Positions 51,755 through 60,747 of a stretch of DNA of 64,000 nt are shown piece by piece. A model generated the notes under the pieces. That model was not told the DNA's origin, did no database searches, and saw only the letters and a program-made list of their open reading frames with translations. The position numbers and the translations under genes are program-made. Within the stretch, counting starts at the first letter, position 1, and each line of letters opens with the position of its first letter. Origin of the DNA: Pusillimonas noertemannii. Its GTDB lineage: Bacteria > Pseudomonadota > Gammaproteobacteria > Burkholderiales > Burkholderiaceae_B. The stretch covers positions 682,001 through 746,000 of the forward strand of contig NZ_QEKO01000001.1 in NCBI RefSeq assembly GCF_003096595.1, in the 5' to 3' direction.

Positions 51755-52660
51755 CTACGCCGGCAGCGGCATGTCCAGGAAGGTCTCGAAGATGGTTTGC
51801 CGGAACCAGATATGGCCGGGCTCATGGTGGTAGCGTTCGTGCCAGTACTGGCACACGTCGTAAGACGGCAGGCTGAACGGCAGCTTCAGTACTTTGATGG
51901 ACGCATCGTGTTCCAGGGTTCGGGCCACCCTAGATGGAAGAATCGCGAGCAGGTTGGTGGACGTGATCATCTGCCCGATGCCCAGCAGCGACGAGACCTT
52001 GATCTTCACCTTGCGTTCGATGCCGCGCTCTTCCAGAACCTTGTCCAGCCTGGCGTGCACGGTGGCCGGGGCGTCCACGGAAACATACTCTTCAGCCAGG
52101 AAGTCATGCATGGAAAGGCTGTCGCCCAGGCGAGGATGGTCGCACCGGGCGACGCAGGCGTATTGCTCGGTCATCAGGCGCTGCTGGTAGACGCCCGCCT
52201 GCAGTTCTGTGGGGTAGCCGATGGCAACGTCCACTTCGCCCGCCTCCAGTTGCTTGCTTGTGTGCGGCCCCAGTTCGACGGACTCTACGCGCAAACCCGG
52301 CGCGCATTGATTCAGCAGCGCAACCAATTCGGGCAGCAGGGCCATTTGCGCCACCTGGGCCAGGCCCAGGCGAAAGGTCCGGGTCGATGTGCCGGGGTCG
52401 AATGGGGCATCTGCGCCGATTGGGGCCAGCAGTTCCAGTGCCTGTTCTATCTTGGGCAGCAGGCCTTCCATGCGCGGCGTAGCCTGCATGCCGGCAGAGG
52501 TGCGCACGAACAGTGCATCGCCGAAGTGCTTGCGCAAATGGTTCAGGCGGATGCTGATGGAAGGCTGGCTTAGGCCGATGTGCTCCACAGAGCGCGTGAT
52601 GCTGCCGCTGCGGTGGATTTCCTTCAGGATCAGCAGGTCGGAAATGTCTAGATTGGCCAT
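51755..52660 (-). CDS. LysR-family transcriptional regulator (NahR-like)
   Basis: 301 residues from the ATG at 52660, the start that leads directly into MANLDISDLLILKEIHRSGS; no strong ribosome site is seen. Helix-turn-helix: SVEHIGLSQPSISIRLNHLRKHFG. The C-terminal CQYWHERYHHEPGHIWFRQTI is a hallmark of the NahR/NagR group. It is divergent from the gentisate genes, with a palindrome in the spacer, and probably responds to salicylate or gentisate. Confidence 0.9.
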   Translation of the reverse strand: MANLDISDLLILKEIHRSGSITRSVEHIGLSQPSISIRLNHLRKHFGDALFVRTSAGMQATPRMEGLLPKIEQALELLAPIGADAPFDPGTSTRTFRLGLAQVAQMALLPELVALLNQCAPGLRVESVELGPHTSKQLEAGEVDVAIGYPTELQAGVYQQRLMTEQYACVARCDHPRLGDSLSMHDFLAEEYVSVDAPATVHARLDKVLEERGIERKVKIKVSSLLGIGQMITSTNLLAILPSRVARTLEHDASIKVLKLPFSLPSYDVCQYWHERYHHEPGHIWFRQTIFETFLDMPLPA

Positions 52661-52714
52661 GAGAGACAAGGGAAGAACAGGAGCAGGTAGAGGGGATAGC
52701 CTCGCCTGGGTCCG

Positions 52715-52730
52715 GTATATTGAAATATAC
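52715..52730. promoter_or_regulatory. GTATATT-GA-AATATAC palindrome, LysR / gentisate spacer
   Basis: Perfect 7-bp arms around GA, in the 159-bp divergent spacer, 55 bases before the LysR start and 90 before the hydrolase start. Its position and AT-rich dyad fit a LysR activator site. Confidence 0.55.
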
Positions 52731-52819
52731 AATAATTATTATAGTTGTGGCCTTGTTGTAAAAATAGTGGGGCAGGCGAAGAATGACGGCATTCAACCCA
52801 AGAGAGGAGCCACTTCATC

Positions 52820-53677
52820 ATGCGTCTATGCCGTTTCAATTCGAACCGCCTCGGAGTCGTACAAGGAGACCAGGTTTTTGATGTCACCGAAGCCCTGGAC
52901 GTCCTGCCTTCCGTTTCGTATCCCTTGCCCCAGGTGGATCCGCTGATTGCCAACCTGGACAAGGTGCGGGCCCGTATCGATGAACTCCTGCCGGCGGCAA
53001 GTTCATGTGCCCTGGCCGATGTCACCCTGCTCAGCCCGGTGGCCAACCCCGGCAAGCTGGTGGCGGCGCCGGTGAACTATCGCAAGCACCTGGAAGAGGC
53101 ACGCGCCGATGCCGAGATCCATCACAATAACCAAGTAGCGGAAATCCAGCGGGTCGGGCTGTTCCTGAAGGCGACGAGCTCGCTGGTCGGCCCAAGCCAG
53201 GGTGTCGCCTTGCGCCATACTGATCGCCGCAATGATCACGAGATCGAGTTGGCTGTTGTCATCGGCAAAGCGGGCAGCCGGATTTCCCGTGCAGACGCCT
53301 GGAGCCACGTCGCCGGCTATTGCATCGGCCTGGACATGACGGTGCGCGGCCCCGAAGAGCGCAGCCTGCGCAAATCCATCGATAGCTATAGCGTGCTGGG
53401 GCCGTGGCTGGTTACGGCGGACGAGATCGCCGATGCGACGCAGCTGGATTTCTGGCTGACGGTCAATGGCGAACCCCGCCAAAGCGCCAACACGCGGGAC
53501 CTGGTCATCGGCATTCCCGAGTTGATCGAGTTCGCCTCCGCCTTCTACACCTTGCATGAAGGCGACGTCCTTTATACCGGAACCCCCGAAGGCGTGGGCC
53601 CCGTTCAACCGGGCGATGTCATCGTGGCCAATATAGAAGGCATTGGAGAAATGCGGGTGAACGTCAGCAAGGCGTGA
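52820..53677 (+). CDS. fumarylacetoacetase-family hydrolase (maleyl/fumarylpyruvate hydrolase candidate)
   Basis: 285 residues. FAH-fold motifs: MRLCRFNSNRLGVVQGDQVFD at the N-terminus, LKATSSLVGPSQGVALR, metal ligands in DHEIELAVVIGK and GLDMTVRGPEE, and LYTGTPEGVGPVQPGD. It lies 23 bases before the gentisate dioxygenase gene, so it should hydrolyse the ring-fission product. No maleylpyruvate isomerase is encoded nearby, so direct maleylpyruvate hydrolysis is plausible, but an isomerase elsewhere cannot be excluded. Confidence 0.88.
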   Translation: MRLCRFNSNRLGVVQGDQVFDVTEALDVLPSVSYPLPQVDPLIANLDKVRARIDELLPAASSCALADVTLLSPVANPGKLVAAPVNYRKHLEEARADAEIHHNNQVAEIQRVGLFLKATSSLVGPSQGVALRHTDRRNDHEIELAVVIGKAGSRISRADAWSHVAGYCIGLDMTVRGPEERSLRKSIDSYSVLGPWLVTADEIADATQLDFWLTVNGEPRQSANTRDLVIGIPELIEFASAFYTLHEGDVLYTGTPEGVGPVQPGDVIVANIEGIGEMRVNVSKA

Positions 53678-53700
53678 ACCCCTAGCTAAAGGAGTCTGTT

Positions 53701-54738
53701 ATGCAAGCCGTACAAGACCAGAAGGAACTGCGTCAAAGTTTCTACGACAAGATCGATTCGTCCAACGTCACGCCCCTGTGGGAAGTCCTGCATTCCGTCA
53801 TAACCAGGGAGCCCAACACTCCTTGCCTGCCCTATCTGTGGAAATGGGCCGACGTGCAGGGATGGCTTGAAGAGGCCGGCGGACTGATCACAGCGCAAGA
53901 GGCCGAGCGCCGGGTGCTGGTGCTCGAGAACCCGGGCCTGCGTGGCCGCACGCGCGTCACGCACAGCCTGTACGCGGGCATGCAGTTGATCTTGCCGGGC
54001 GAGGTCGCGCCAGCGCATCGGCACACGCAGTCGGCCTTGCGCTTCATCATGCAGGGCAGCGGCGCCTACACTGCCGTCAATGGCGAGAAGGTCACCATGA
54101 GCGTGGGCGATTTTGTCATCACGCCCTCGTGGACCTTCCACGACCACGGCAACCCCTCGTCCGAGCCCATGATCTGGCTGGATGGCCTGGACGTGCCCAT
54201 CGTCGAATTGCTGGACGCCCAGTTCATGGAAGGCGGTTCCCAGGCGTCGCAGGAAATCACCTCGGGCGCCAACGTCAATTTCGCCGAATTCGGCCACACC
54301 ATGAAGCCGGTGTCCTACCAGCCGCGCTCGCAAACCTCGCCCCTGTTCTGGTATCCGTATGAGCGCACGCGCGAGGCCCTGGAAACACTCAAGCAGCATG
54401 GCGAACCGCATTCCTGCTGGGGGTACAAGCTGCAATACACCAATCCGGTCACCGGCGGCTGGGCCATGCCGTCCATCGGTACGTTCATGCAGTTGCTGCC
54501 GGCCGGATTCAAAGGGGGCGGCTACCGCTCGACGGATTCGACGGTGTATGCGGTGGTAGAGGGCACGGGACGCTGCATCATAGGCGGACAGACCCTGGCG
54601 TTCGGGCCGAAGGATGTATTCGTCTGCCCCTCGTGGATGCCTTATCAGCTGGAAGCCGACAGCGATGCGGTGCTGTTCAGCTATTCCGACAGGCCCGTGC
54701 AGCAGGCGCTGGACCTGTGGCGCGAGGCGATTATCTAG
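53701..54738 (+). CDS. gentisate 1,2-dioxygenase
   Basis: 345 residues, ribosome site AAAGGAGTCTGTT. A bicupin: the first cupin has HRHTQSALRFIMQGSGAYT and TPSWTFHDHGNPS (iron histidines), the second FGPKDVFVCPSWMPYQLEAD. SNVTPLWEVLHSVIT near the N-terminus and WALPS-like text match gentisate dioxygenases of betaproteobacteria. The enzyme opens gentisate to maleylpyruvate with Fe(II) and oxygen. It is in an operon with the FAH-family hydrolase. The last 4 bases overlap the convergent gene at 54735. Confidence 0.93.
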   Translation: MQAVQDQKELRQSFYDKIDSSNVTPLWEVLHSVITREPNTPCLPYLWKWADVQGWLEEAGGLITAQEAERRVLVLENPGLRGRTRVTHSLYAGMQLILPGEVAPAHRHTQSALRFIMQGSGAYTAVNGEKVTMSVGDFVITPSWTFHDHGNPSSEPMIWLDGLDVPIVELLDAQFMEGGSQASQEITSGANVNFAEFGHTMKPVSYQPRSQTSPLFWYPYERTREALETLKQHGEPHSCWGYKLQYTNPVTGGWAMPSIGTFMQLLPAGFKGGGYRSTDSTVYAVVEGTGRCIIGGQTLAFGPKDVFVCPSWMPYQLEADSDAVLFSYSDRPVQQALDLWREAII

Positions 54739-55640
54739 CGGGGTGGGTGCAGCGCTGAATATATCCGCTGCTGCACCTGCCCCTCGTAGGCATGGTTGTC
54801 CGAGTTCAAGCGCCACAGGTGCACGCCGGCCAGGCCATAGTGGTGGTATGTGGCCAGCACTTCTTCTTCGCCATGGGTGTCGCAGTTGGTCTCCGGGCAG
54901 ATGCCGTAGAGAATCTTGCCAGCCGGTACGCCCTCCTGGAAGAAGGCTTCGGGCGGAATGTCCATGCCGCCGGCGTAGCTTTGCATATTGATGTAATCGA
55001 AGGGCGACAGGCTTTCGGGGTTCAGATACTCGCCCTCGGCGGGCGAGAGCGTTAAGCGAAAGGGCTTTCCGTATTCGTTCGACAAGGCTTGCAGCGTGTC
55101 CTTCAGCTTGTGCGCCAGCGCGGGGAAATCGGCGGTGACGTTGTTGTCTTCGTAGTCTATGTCGAAGCCGTCCAGCGCATACCGGCCGCCTGCATAAGAT
55201 TGATAGTAGCCAATGAAGTCGGCCACCGATTGCACATAGGTGTTCAATTCGGCCTCGCCATGCAGGGCCGACAGCGGCTTGCCCCATATGCCCTGGCCAT
55301 TGCCCCACCACTGCGAAATGACGATCTTGATGTCCGGGTTGTCGTGCCGGGCTCGATCAACAAGCCACTCGAAACGATGGCGCAGCGGGCCGGTCTGCGC
55401 GCTTTCGAAGAGCCCGAATTGCTTGTGTTCCTGTATGCCGGCGGGGCCTACGTACAGCACGTCCACCTTGTCGAAGGCAATCTTTTGCCATTCGGCCGGA
55501 ATGTTGAAGTAGTCGTGGTCGTCGGAAAGATAGAACCAGGCCGCGGCGATGGGGGCGGGCGGCGCGGGCGTTTCGTTGCCGCTGCCGCCGCAGCCGGCCA
55601 GCAGGAAGAGGGTGCTCAGGTAGGCAAGAAAAAGGCGCAT
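54735..55640 (-). CDS. lipoprotein with glycoside hydrolase 18-like domain
   Basis: 301 residues. A lipobox LFLLAGC places the lipidated cysteine at C17, so it is probably anchored to a membrane. The body resembles a GH18 TIM barrel with DGFDIDYE (D157, D160, D162, E164), matching the DxxDxDxE catalytic motif, and YINMQSYAGG, a typical later strand. It is short for a chitinase, and the substrate is unknown. It may be a peptidoglycan- or polysaccharide-acting or binding protein. It is not functionally linked to the gentisate genes. Confidence 0.75.
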   Translation of the reverse strand: MRLFLAYLSTLFLLAGCGGSGNETPAPPAPIAAAWFYLSDDHDYFNIPAEWQKIAFDKVDVLYVGPAGIQEHKQFGLFESAQTGPLRHRFEWLVDRARHDNPDIKIVISQWWGNGQGIWGKPLSALHGEAELNTYVQSVADFIGYYQSYAGGRYALDGFDIDYEDNNVTADFPALAHKLKDTLQALSNEYGKPFRLTLSPAEGEYLNPESLSPFDYINMQSYAGGMDIPPEAFFQEGVPAGKILYGICPETNCDTHGEEEVLATYHHYGLAGVHLWRLNSDNHAYEGQVQQRIYSALHPPR

Positions 55641-55646
55641 GCGAAT

Positions 55647-56474
55647 TCAAGAGAGTTGCGGGAACTGTCGAGCCTCAAGAAACGCCTCCAACTGTGCGTT
55701 CACCTGATCAGCACGGGTCAGTGGCGCCATATGACCGCCTTCATCCAAGGATTGCACCTGCCAATGCGGGCACGCTTGAACGAGTACCTGTTGTACGGCA
55801 TAGAGGGCGGGCAGGGTGTCGCGCGCATACATCAGCAAGCAGGGCAGGCGCAGGCCGGCGTAGTCGCCAAGTTGAGAGGTGTTGTTTTGCAGTGCTCGCC
55901 CTTCATGCACGCTGGCCTCGATGGTCGCCGCAAAGCGCGCGCGACGCTCTTCCGGCAACGCATTCCAGCTGGCCTCGCTGGACCAGAACACAATGAAGTG
56001 CCGCGCCGCTTGCTCTGGCCGACCCTGCCGATAAAGCCCTTCCACCTCGTCCATCATTTCCACCATGCACTGGAAACCGCTTGGGTCGCCATGATGCTGC
56101 AGCAGATGGAAGGGGTTGGGTTCGTACAAGGCCAGGCTGGCTACACGGTCTGTTCGAAGCCGGGCGACTTCCATAGCTACGACGCCGCCCAGGGAATGGC
56201 CCACCAGATGAACCATGCCGGGTAGCTCGTCCATCAGCGCGAACACCAGTTCGGCGTGATCGTGAATTGTCTGGGGCTGGCCGTCGGGCCATGGTGTGGT
56301 CTGGCCATAGCCGAAGAGATTGATGGCAAGCACCCGATAGCGCGGCGCGAGCCGGTCGATCAGGGCACGCCACTGCCGATTGCTGCTCGAGGCGCTATGA
56401 ATCAGCAGCACGGTCGGTCCGCTGCCTTCGTCCAGATAGTCGATGCGCCGGTGGTCGGATTCCAGTACGGGCAT
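55647..56474 (-). CDS. alpha/beta-hydrolase
   Basis: 275 residues. Oxyanion region LLIHSASSSNRQW, nucleophile LVGHSLGGVVAMEVARL, and the terminal histidine in DEGGHMAPLTRADQVN. INLFGYGQTTPW is the usual strand-4 element. All triad elements are present. It ends 6 bases before the start of the GH18-like lipoprotein gene on the same strand, so the two may be co-transcribed. No substrate can be named. Confidence 0.88.
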   Translation of the reverse strand: MPVLESDHRRIDYLDEGSGPTVLLIHSASSSNRQWRALIDRLAPRYRVLAINLFGYGQTTPWPDGQPQTIHDHAELVFALMDELPGMVHLVGHSLGGVVAMEVARLRTDRVASLALYEPNPFHLLQHHGDPSGFQCMVEMMDEVEGLYRQGRPEQAARHFIVFWSSEASWNALPEERRARFAATIEASVHEGRALQNNTSQLGDYAGLRLPCLLMYARDTLPALYAVQQVLVQACPHWQVQSLDEGGHMAPLTRADQVNAQLEAFLEARQFPQLS

Positions 56475-56575
56475 GGGTTGTTGAAGAAGTTGGAGACGCT
56501 AGGATTCTAGCGCAAGCGTGTACACTCGCTGTTTTTTTGCCGATACAGGCGGTAGAGGATAGGCAGGTGCGGGTG

Positions 56576-57154
56576 ATGGGTAGGAAAGTTTGGGTCATGC
56601 TGGCCATGGTCGGCCTGTTAACGGGCTGCATGAACAAGGCGCCATCGGATCAAGACGTGGAGGTGGCCATCAAAAATCTATGGGCCGGCTATTCATGGGA
56701 GTTCAGCTCCAATTTCGACGTCGCCAGTTTCGAAAGGCTGAACGGCTGGAAAGATGGCGAAGACTACTGGGTAGAGGTGGCTTACAAGGTGAAGGCCAGG
56801 CAGCCCTACTACGAGATGGTGGCCGACTGCGTTGAGCCTACCGCGGCGAACTACAACGACTCGGCCATGGGGCAGCTTTCAATGGGCCTGAGCGCCATGA
56901 TGAAAGGGTTTCAAGGCACCGAGGCGCTGGATGAGTATGCCGAATACCTCAAGACCAATCCCGAGCCCGCAAAAATGGCGCAGGCCCGCGGCAAGTACGA
57001 AGCGCAATACGTGAATATTTCATTCCTGGATTGCGTGAATCATTTCGCCGAGACGTCAAATGTCTTCCACAAGGGCCTGAAGGCAGGAGACGAGCTGGCC
57101 TACAGCATTAAGTTTCGGTTCAAGCAAACAGAAGAGGGATGGAAGAATCTGTAA
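56576..57154 (+). CDS. hypothetical lipoprotein
   Basis: 192 residues from the ATG at 56576; earlier in-frame starts would spoil the signal. The lipobox LLTGC gives C18. The rest is soluble, with two cysteines (VADCVEP, FLDCVNH) and segments DYWVEVAYKVKARQPYYEMV and LAYSIKFRFKQTEEGWK that look like a small alpha/beta domain. I do not recognise a family. It is transcribed divergently from the alpha/beta-hydrolase gene. Confidence 0.72.
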   Translation: MGRKVWVMLAMVGLLTGCMNKAPSDQDVEVAIKNLWAGYSWEFSSNFDVASFERLNGWKDGEDYWVEVAYKVKARQPYYEMVADCVEPTAANYNDSAMGQLSMGLSAMMKGFQGTEALDEYAEYLKTNPEPAKMAQARGKYEAQYVNISFLDCVNHFAETSNVFHKGLKAGDELAYSIKFRFKQTEEGWKNL

Positions 57155-57254
57155 TCGCCTGAAAATGCGGCGTTGGCGCGCCGCTCCTATATCGTCTAAG
57201 TAGGGCAGCCTGAGCCAACGAGTTCAAGCACCTCGGGTGATTCTGCCTTGGCTC

Positions 57255-57452
57255 TCAGTTCAATGCTTCATTAGCCGCCTCTTCCGGCGTCAGCCCGTTA
57301 TAGAACTGGTCGGTAAACCATTCGGCCTGCTCTTCGATGTGGTCCTGCGCTTCGCGCAGCGATGCGCCTGCGGCGACCAGAAACCCTTCGACTTCGGTGC
57401 ACCATTCGATCAGGGCCAGTTCGTCCGGATCGGGCTTGTTCTTTTTTCCCAT
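57255..57452 (-). CDS. small conserved-looking protein, function unknown
   Basis: 65 residues from the ATG at 57452, which has AGGGGA 6 bases upstream. The protein is acidic and helical (ALIEWCTEVEGFLVAAGASL, HIEEQAEWFTDQFYNGLTPE) with a lysine-rich start. A longer in-frame start at 57503 is possible but lacks a ribosome site. No family is recognised. It is convergent with the lipoprotein gene and divergent from the radical SAM gene, so it could share the LexA-controlled spacer. Confidence 0.6.
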   Translation of the reverse strand: MGKKNKPDPDELALIEWCTEVEGFLVAAGASLREAQDHIEEQAEWFTDQFYNGLTPEEAANEALN

Positions 57453-57527
57453 GTTTATTCCCCTGTTGGTGGCTATGAATGCCGGGATAGCTGTGTGTCG
57501 CAATATTGTTATTATCCCCCTGCTATA

Positions 57528-57547
57528 TACTGTTTATTTATACAGTA
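57528..57547. promoter_or_regulatory. LexA (SOS) box
   Basis: TACTGTTTATTTATACAGTA matches the consensus TACTGTATATATATACAGTA at 18 of 20 positions, including both CTG/CAG arms. It lies 13 bases before the radical SAM start codon, where LexA would block transcription. Confidence 0.85.
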
Positions 57548-57560
57548 TTAGGGGTGAGCT

Positions 57561-58631
57561 ATGAAAGCGGCTCCCATCAAAGGCAGGGGCAGTATTTCGA
57601 ACAATACATCGCGGTTCGAGCAGTTTCAGCGCGAACCGTTCGACGACGAGTGGCCGGAAATCGAACCAGAAGCCGAGTCCAAGTCGGCTACCACCGTTTC
57701 TTTCGAAACAGCCAAATCCATCATCTCGCGCAACGATTCGCCCGATATTCCGTTCGATCAGTCGATCAATCCGTACAGGGGGTGCGAGCATGGCTGCATA
57801 TATTGCTATGCCCGGCCCACGCATGCCTATCTGAATCATTCCCCCGGCTTGGATTTCGAGACCAGGCTTTATGCCAAGGGCAATGCGGCCGAGCTGCTGC
57901 GCAAGGAATTTTCAAAACCTTCATACGTGCCCAAGCTGATCGCGCTGGGGGCCAATACCGACCCTTATCGACCCATAGAGCGCAAGTTGCGCATCACGGC
58001 GTCGATCCTGGCGGTGATGGAAGAGTTCAACCACCCGGTCGCCATTACAAGCAAGTCCGCGTCTGTAATCCAGGACATCGACGTACTTGCCCGACTGGCC
58101 CGCAAGAACCTGGTTCGGGTGTTCATGTCGGTGGGCTCGCTTGACCGAACCATTGCAAGAACCCTAGAGCCGCGCGCCAGCACGCCCGGGGCGCGGCTGG
58201 ACGCTATACGCCGGCTCAGCGAGGTGGGCGTACCTTGCGGCGTGATCGTGGCGCCCGTCATTCCCGCTTTGACCGATCACGACATGGAAAAAATTCTCTT
58301 CTATGCAAAAGATGCGGGGGCGGAAGCCGCGGCGTATGTCTTGCTAAGGCTGCCTTTGGAGATCGCCGAGCTGTTTCGCGAATGGCTGGCGGCGCATCAT
58401 CCTTTGAAAGAGGCCCACGTCATGAACCTGGTCAGGCAGATGCGCAACGGCAAGATGTACGATTCCGATTACAGCAGCAGGATGAAGGGCACGGGGGTGT
58501 TCGCCGAGCTGCTCCGGCAGAGGTTTAAAAGGGCATGCCTGAAAGCCGGCTTGAACCAGGCCCGGCCCCCTTTGGACACAACCCTTTTTTCCAGGCCGCC
58601 TGAAAAGCGGTCTCAGTTGAGCCTTTTCTAA
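57561..58631 (+). CDS. PA0069-family radical SAM protein (SplB-like)
   Basis: 356 residues. The [4Fe-4S] motif is C-x3-C-x2-C in RGCEHGCIYCYARPTH. The N-terminal KGRGSISNNTSRFEQFQREP and later SKSASVIQDIDVLARLARKN and APVIPALTDHDMEKIL are hallmarks of the family named after P. aeruginosa PA0069, related to spore photoproduct lyase. Radical SAM enzymes cleave SAM reductively; the substrate here is not known. The LexA box directly upstream points to a DNA-damage role. The 3' end meets the next minus-strand gene with a 4-base overlap. Confidence 0.93.
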   Translation: MKAAPIKGRGSISNNTSRFEQFQREPFDDEWPEIEPEAESKSATTVSFETAKSIISRNDSPDIPFDQSINPYRGCEHGCIYCYARPTHAYLNHSPGLDFETRLYAKGNAAELLRKEFSKPSYVPKLIALGANTDPYRPIERKLRITASILAVMEEFNHPVAITSKSASVIQDIDVLARLARKNLVRVFMSVGSLDRTIARTLEPRASTPGARLDAIRRLSEVGVPCGVIVAPVIPALTDHDMEKILFYAKDAGAEAAAYVLLRLPLEIAELFREWLAAHHPLKEAHVMNLVRQMRNGKMYDSDYSSRMKGTGVFAELLRQRFKRACLKAGLNQARPPLDTTLFSRPPEKRSQLSLF

Positions 58632-58993
58632 GGTTTGGCCAGATGCCACACGCCGCCGGCGCCGTCTCCGGTGGTATCGCCGGGCTTCGCGTCTTTGACA
58701 AAAAGGTATAAAGGCTTGCCCTTGTAAGCCCATTGCTTTTTACCGTCATGGCTTTCTGCGAAGATCCAGTCGCCGCTGGCTGTGTCGTCTGCTTCGGCAA
58801 GGGCGGGCGGCCAGTTCTTGGCGCACTTTTCAGTGCAGGCGCTTTTTCCGCCTGTATCCTTGTCGTAGGTGTAAAGCGCGGCACCCTTGGAATCGATGAA
58901 GTGGCCGTTTTGGGTTTTGGGGGCCTCAGCCAGCGCGGTGCCGGACAGCCCCACGCATGCGAGCAGCAGGAAAAGTGTTTTACCGGTAGTCAT
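58628..58993 (-). CDS. secreted COG4315-family repeat protein
   Basis: 121 residues from the ATG at 58993, with AGGAG upstream; the longer in-frame start at 59167 would hide the signal peptide. The signal ends SGTALAEA. Two copies of the Y-x-(F/W/Y)-x-x-D pattern appear (LYTYDKDTGGKSAC, LYLFVKDAKPGD), with CTEKCAKNWPP in between. These proteins are periplasmic or lipid-anchored and of unknown function; some are linked to redox or stress genes. Neighbours are unrelated. Confidence 0.85.
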   Translation of the reverse strand: MTTGKTLFLLLACVGLSGTALAEAPKTQNGHFIDSKGAALYTYDKDTGGKSACTEKCAKNWPPALAEADDTASGDWIFAESHDGKKQWAYKGKPLYLFVKDAKPGDTTGDGAGGVWHLAKP

Positions 58994-59167
58994 GGTTACT
59001 CCTTTCTGGGGGACTTGCCCGGCCAGATTCCGGAGCTTGTGGGCTCGGAGGGCGGGCCACACTAGAACGATACCGCTAGCGTGGATCCATGTTATTCGAT
59101 TGCGCATGCGACAGGTGTTACCAATGCTCAGCGCCTTTGCCGGGGCGGCGGGCTTGGCGGTGCGCAT

Positions 59168-59183
59168 GTATAGGGGGGAATAC
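59168..59183. promoter_or_regulatory. FrmR-type operator 1 (GTATAGGGGGGAATAC)
   Basis: A G6 tract flanked by GTAT/ATAC inverted arms, the pattern bound by CsoR/RcnR/FrmR repressors. It is 29 bp upstream of the stronger copy at 59212-59230. Confidence 0.6.
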
Positions 59184-59211
59184 CGGTTCCGCGCGGGCGC
59201 TAATGTTCGTA

Positions 59212-59230
59212 TATACTGCCCCCCAGTATA
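59212..59230. promoter_or_regulatory. FrmR-type operator 2 (TATACTGCCCCCCAGTATA)
   Basis: A C6 tract inside perfect TATACT/AGTATA arms, typical of CsoR/RcnR/FrmR operators. TATAAA immediately after (59227-59232) could be the -10 box, so FrmR bound here would block the adhC-frmR promoter. Confidence 0.75.
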
Positions 59231-59231
59231 A

Positions 59232-60440
<1,209 letters not shown>

Positions 60441-60449
60441 TAACGCGCC

Positions 60450-60737
60450 ATGCCTCATTCACCCGAGGACAAAAGGCGCGCCGTCATGCGCTTGCGCCGC
60501 ATCAAGGGCCAGGTCCAGGCCCTTGAGCGGGCTGTCGAGGAAGGCACCGACTGCAGCCTGCTGCTGCAGCAGATCGCCGCGCTGCGGGGCGCGGCGAACG
60601 GCCTGATGGCCGAAGTCCTCGACAGCCATCTGCGCGAGCTGTTCGGCACGCAGAAAGAAGATACTCCCCATGCCGCCGTCGATCCCGACGTCGAGATCGA
60701 GGCGCTGATGAAGATCTTGCGCACCTACCTGAAGTAA
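60450..60737 (+). CDS. frmR: formaldehyde-responsive CsoR/RcnR-family repressor FrmR
   Basis: 95 residues, all-helical. It starts MPHSPEDKRRAVMRLRRIKGQ; Pro2, Cys35 (GTDCSLLLQQ) and the histidine in LDSHLREL are the residues that in FrmR form a formaldehyde-made crosslink. The family signature QIAALRGAANGLMAEV is intact. It represses its own operon until formaldehyde binds. Two matching operators lie upstream of adhC, supporting autoregulation of adhC-frmR. Confidence 0.93.
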   Translation: MPHSPEDKRRAVMRLRRIKGQVQALERAVEEGTDCSLLLQQIAALRGAANGLMAEVLDSHLRELFGTQKEDTPHAAVDPDVEIEALMKILRTYLK

Positions 60738-60747
60738 GTGGGCCTCT

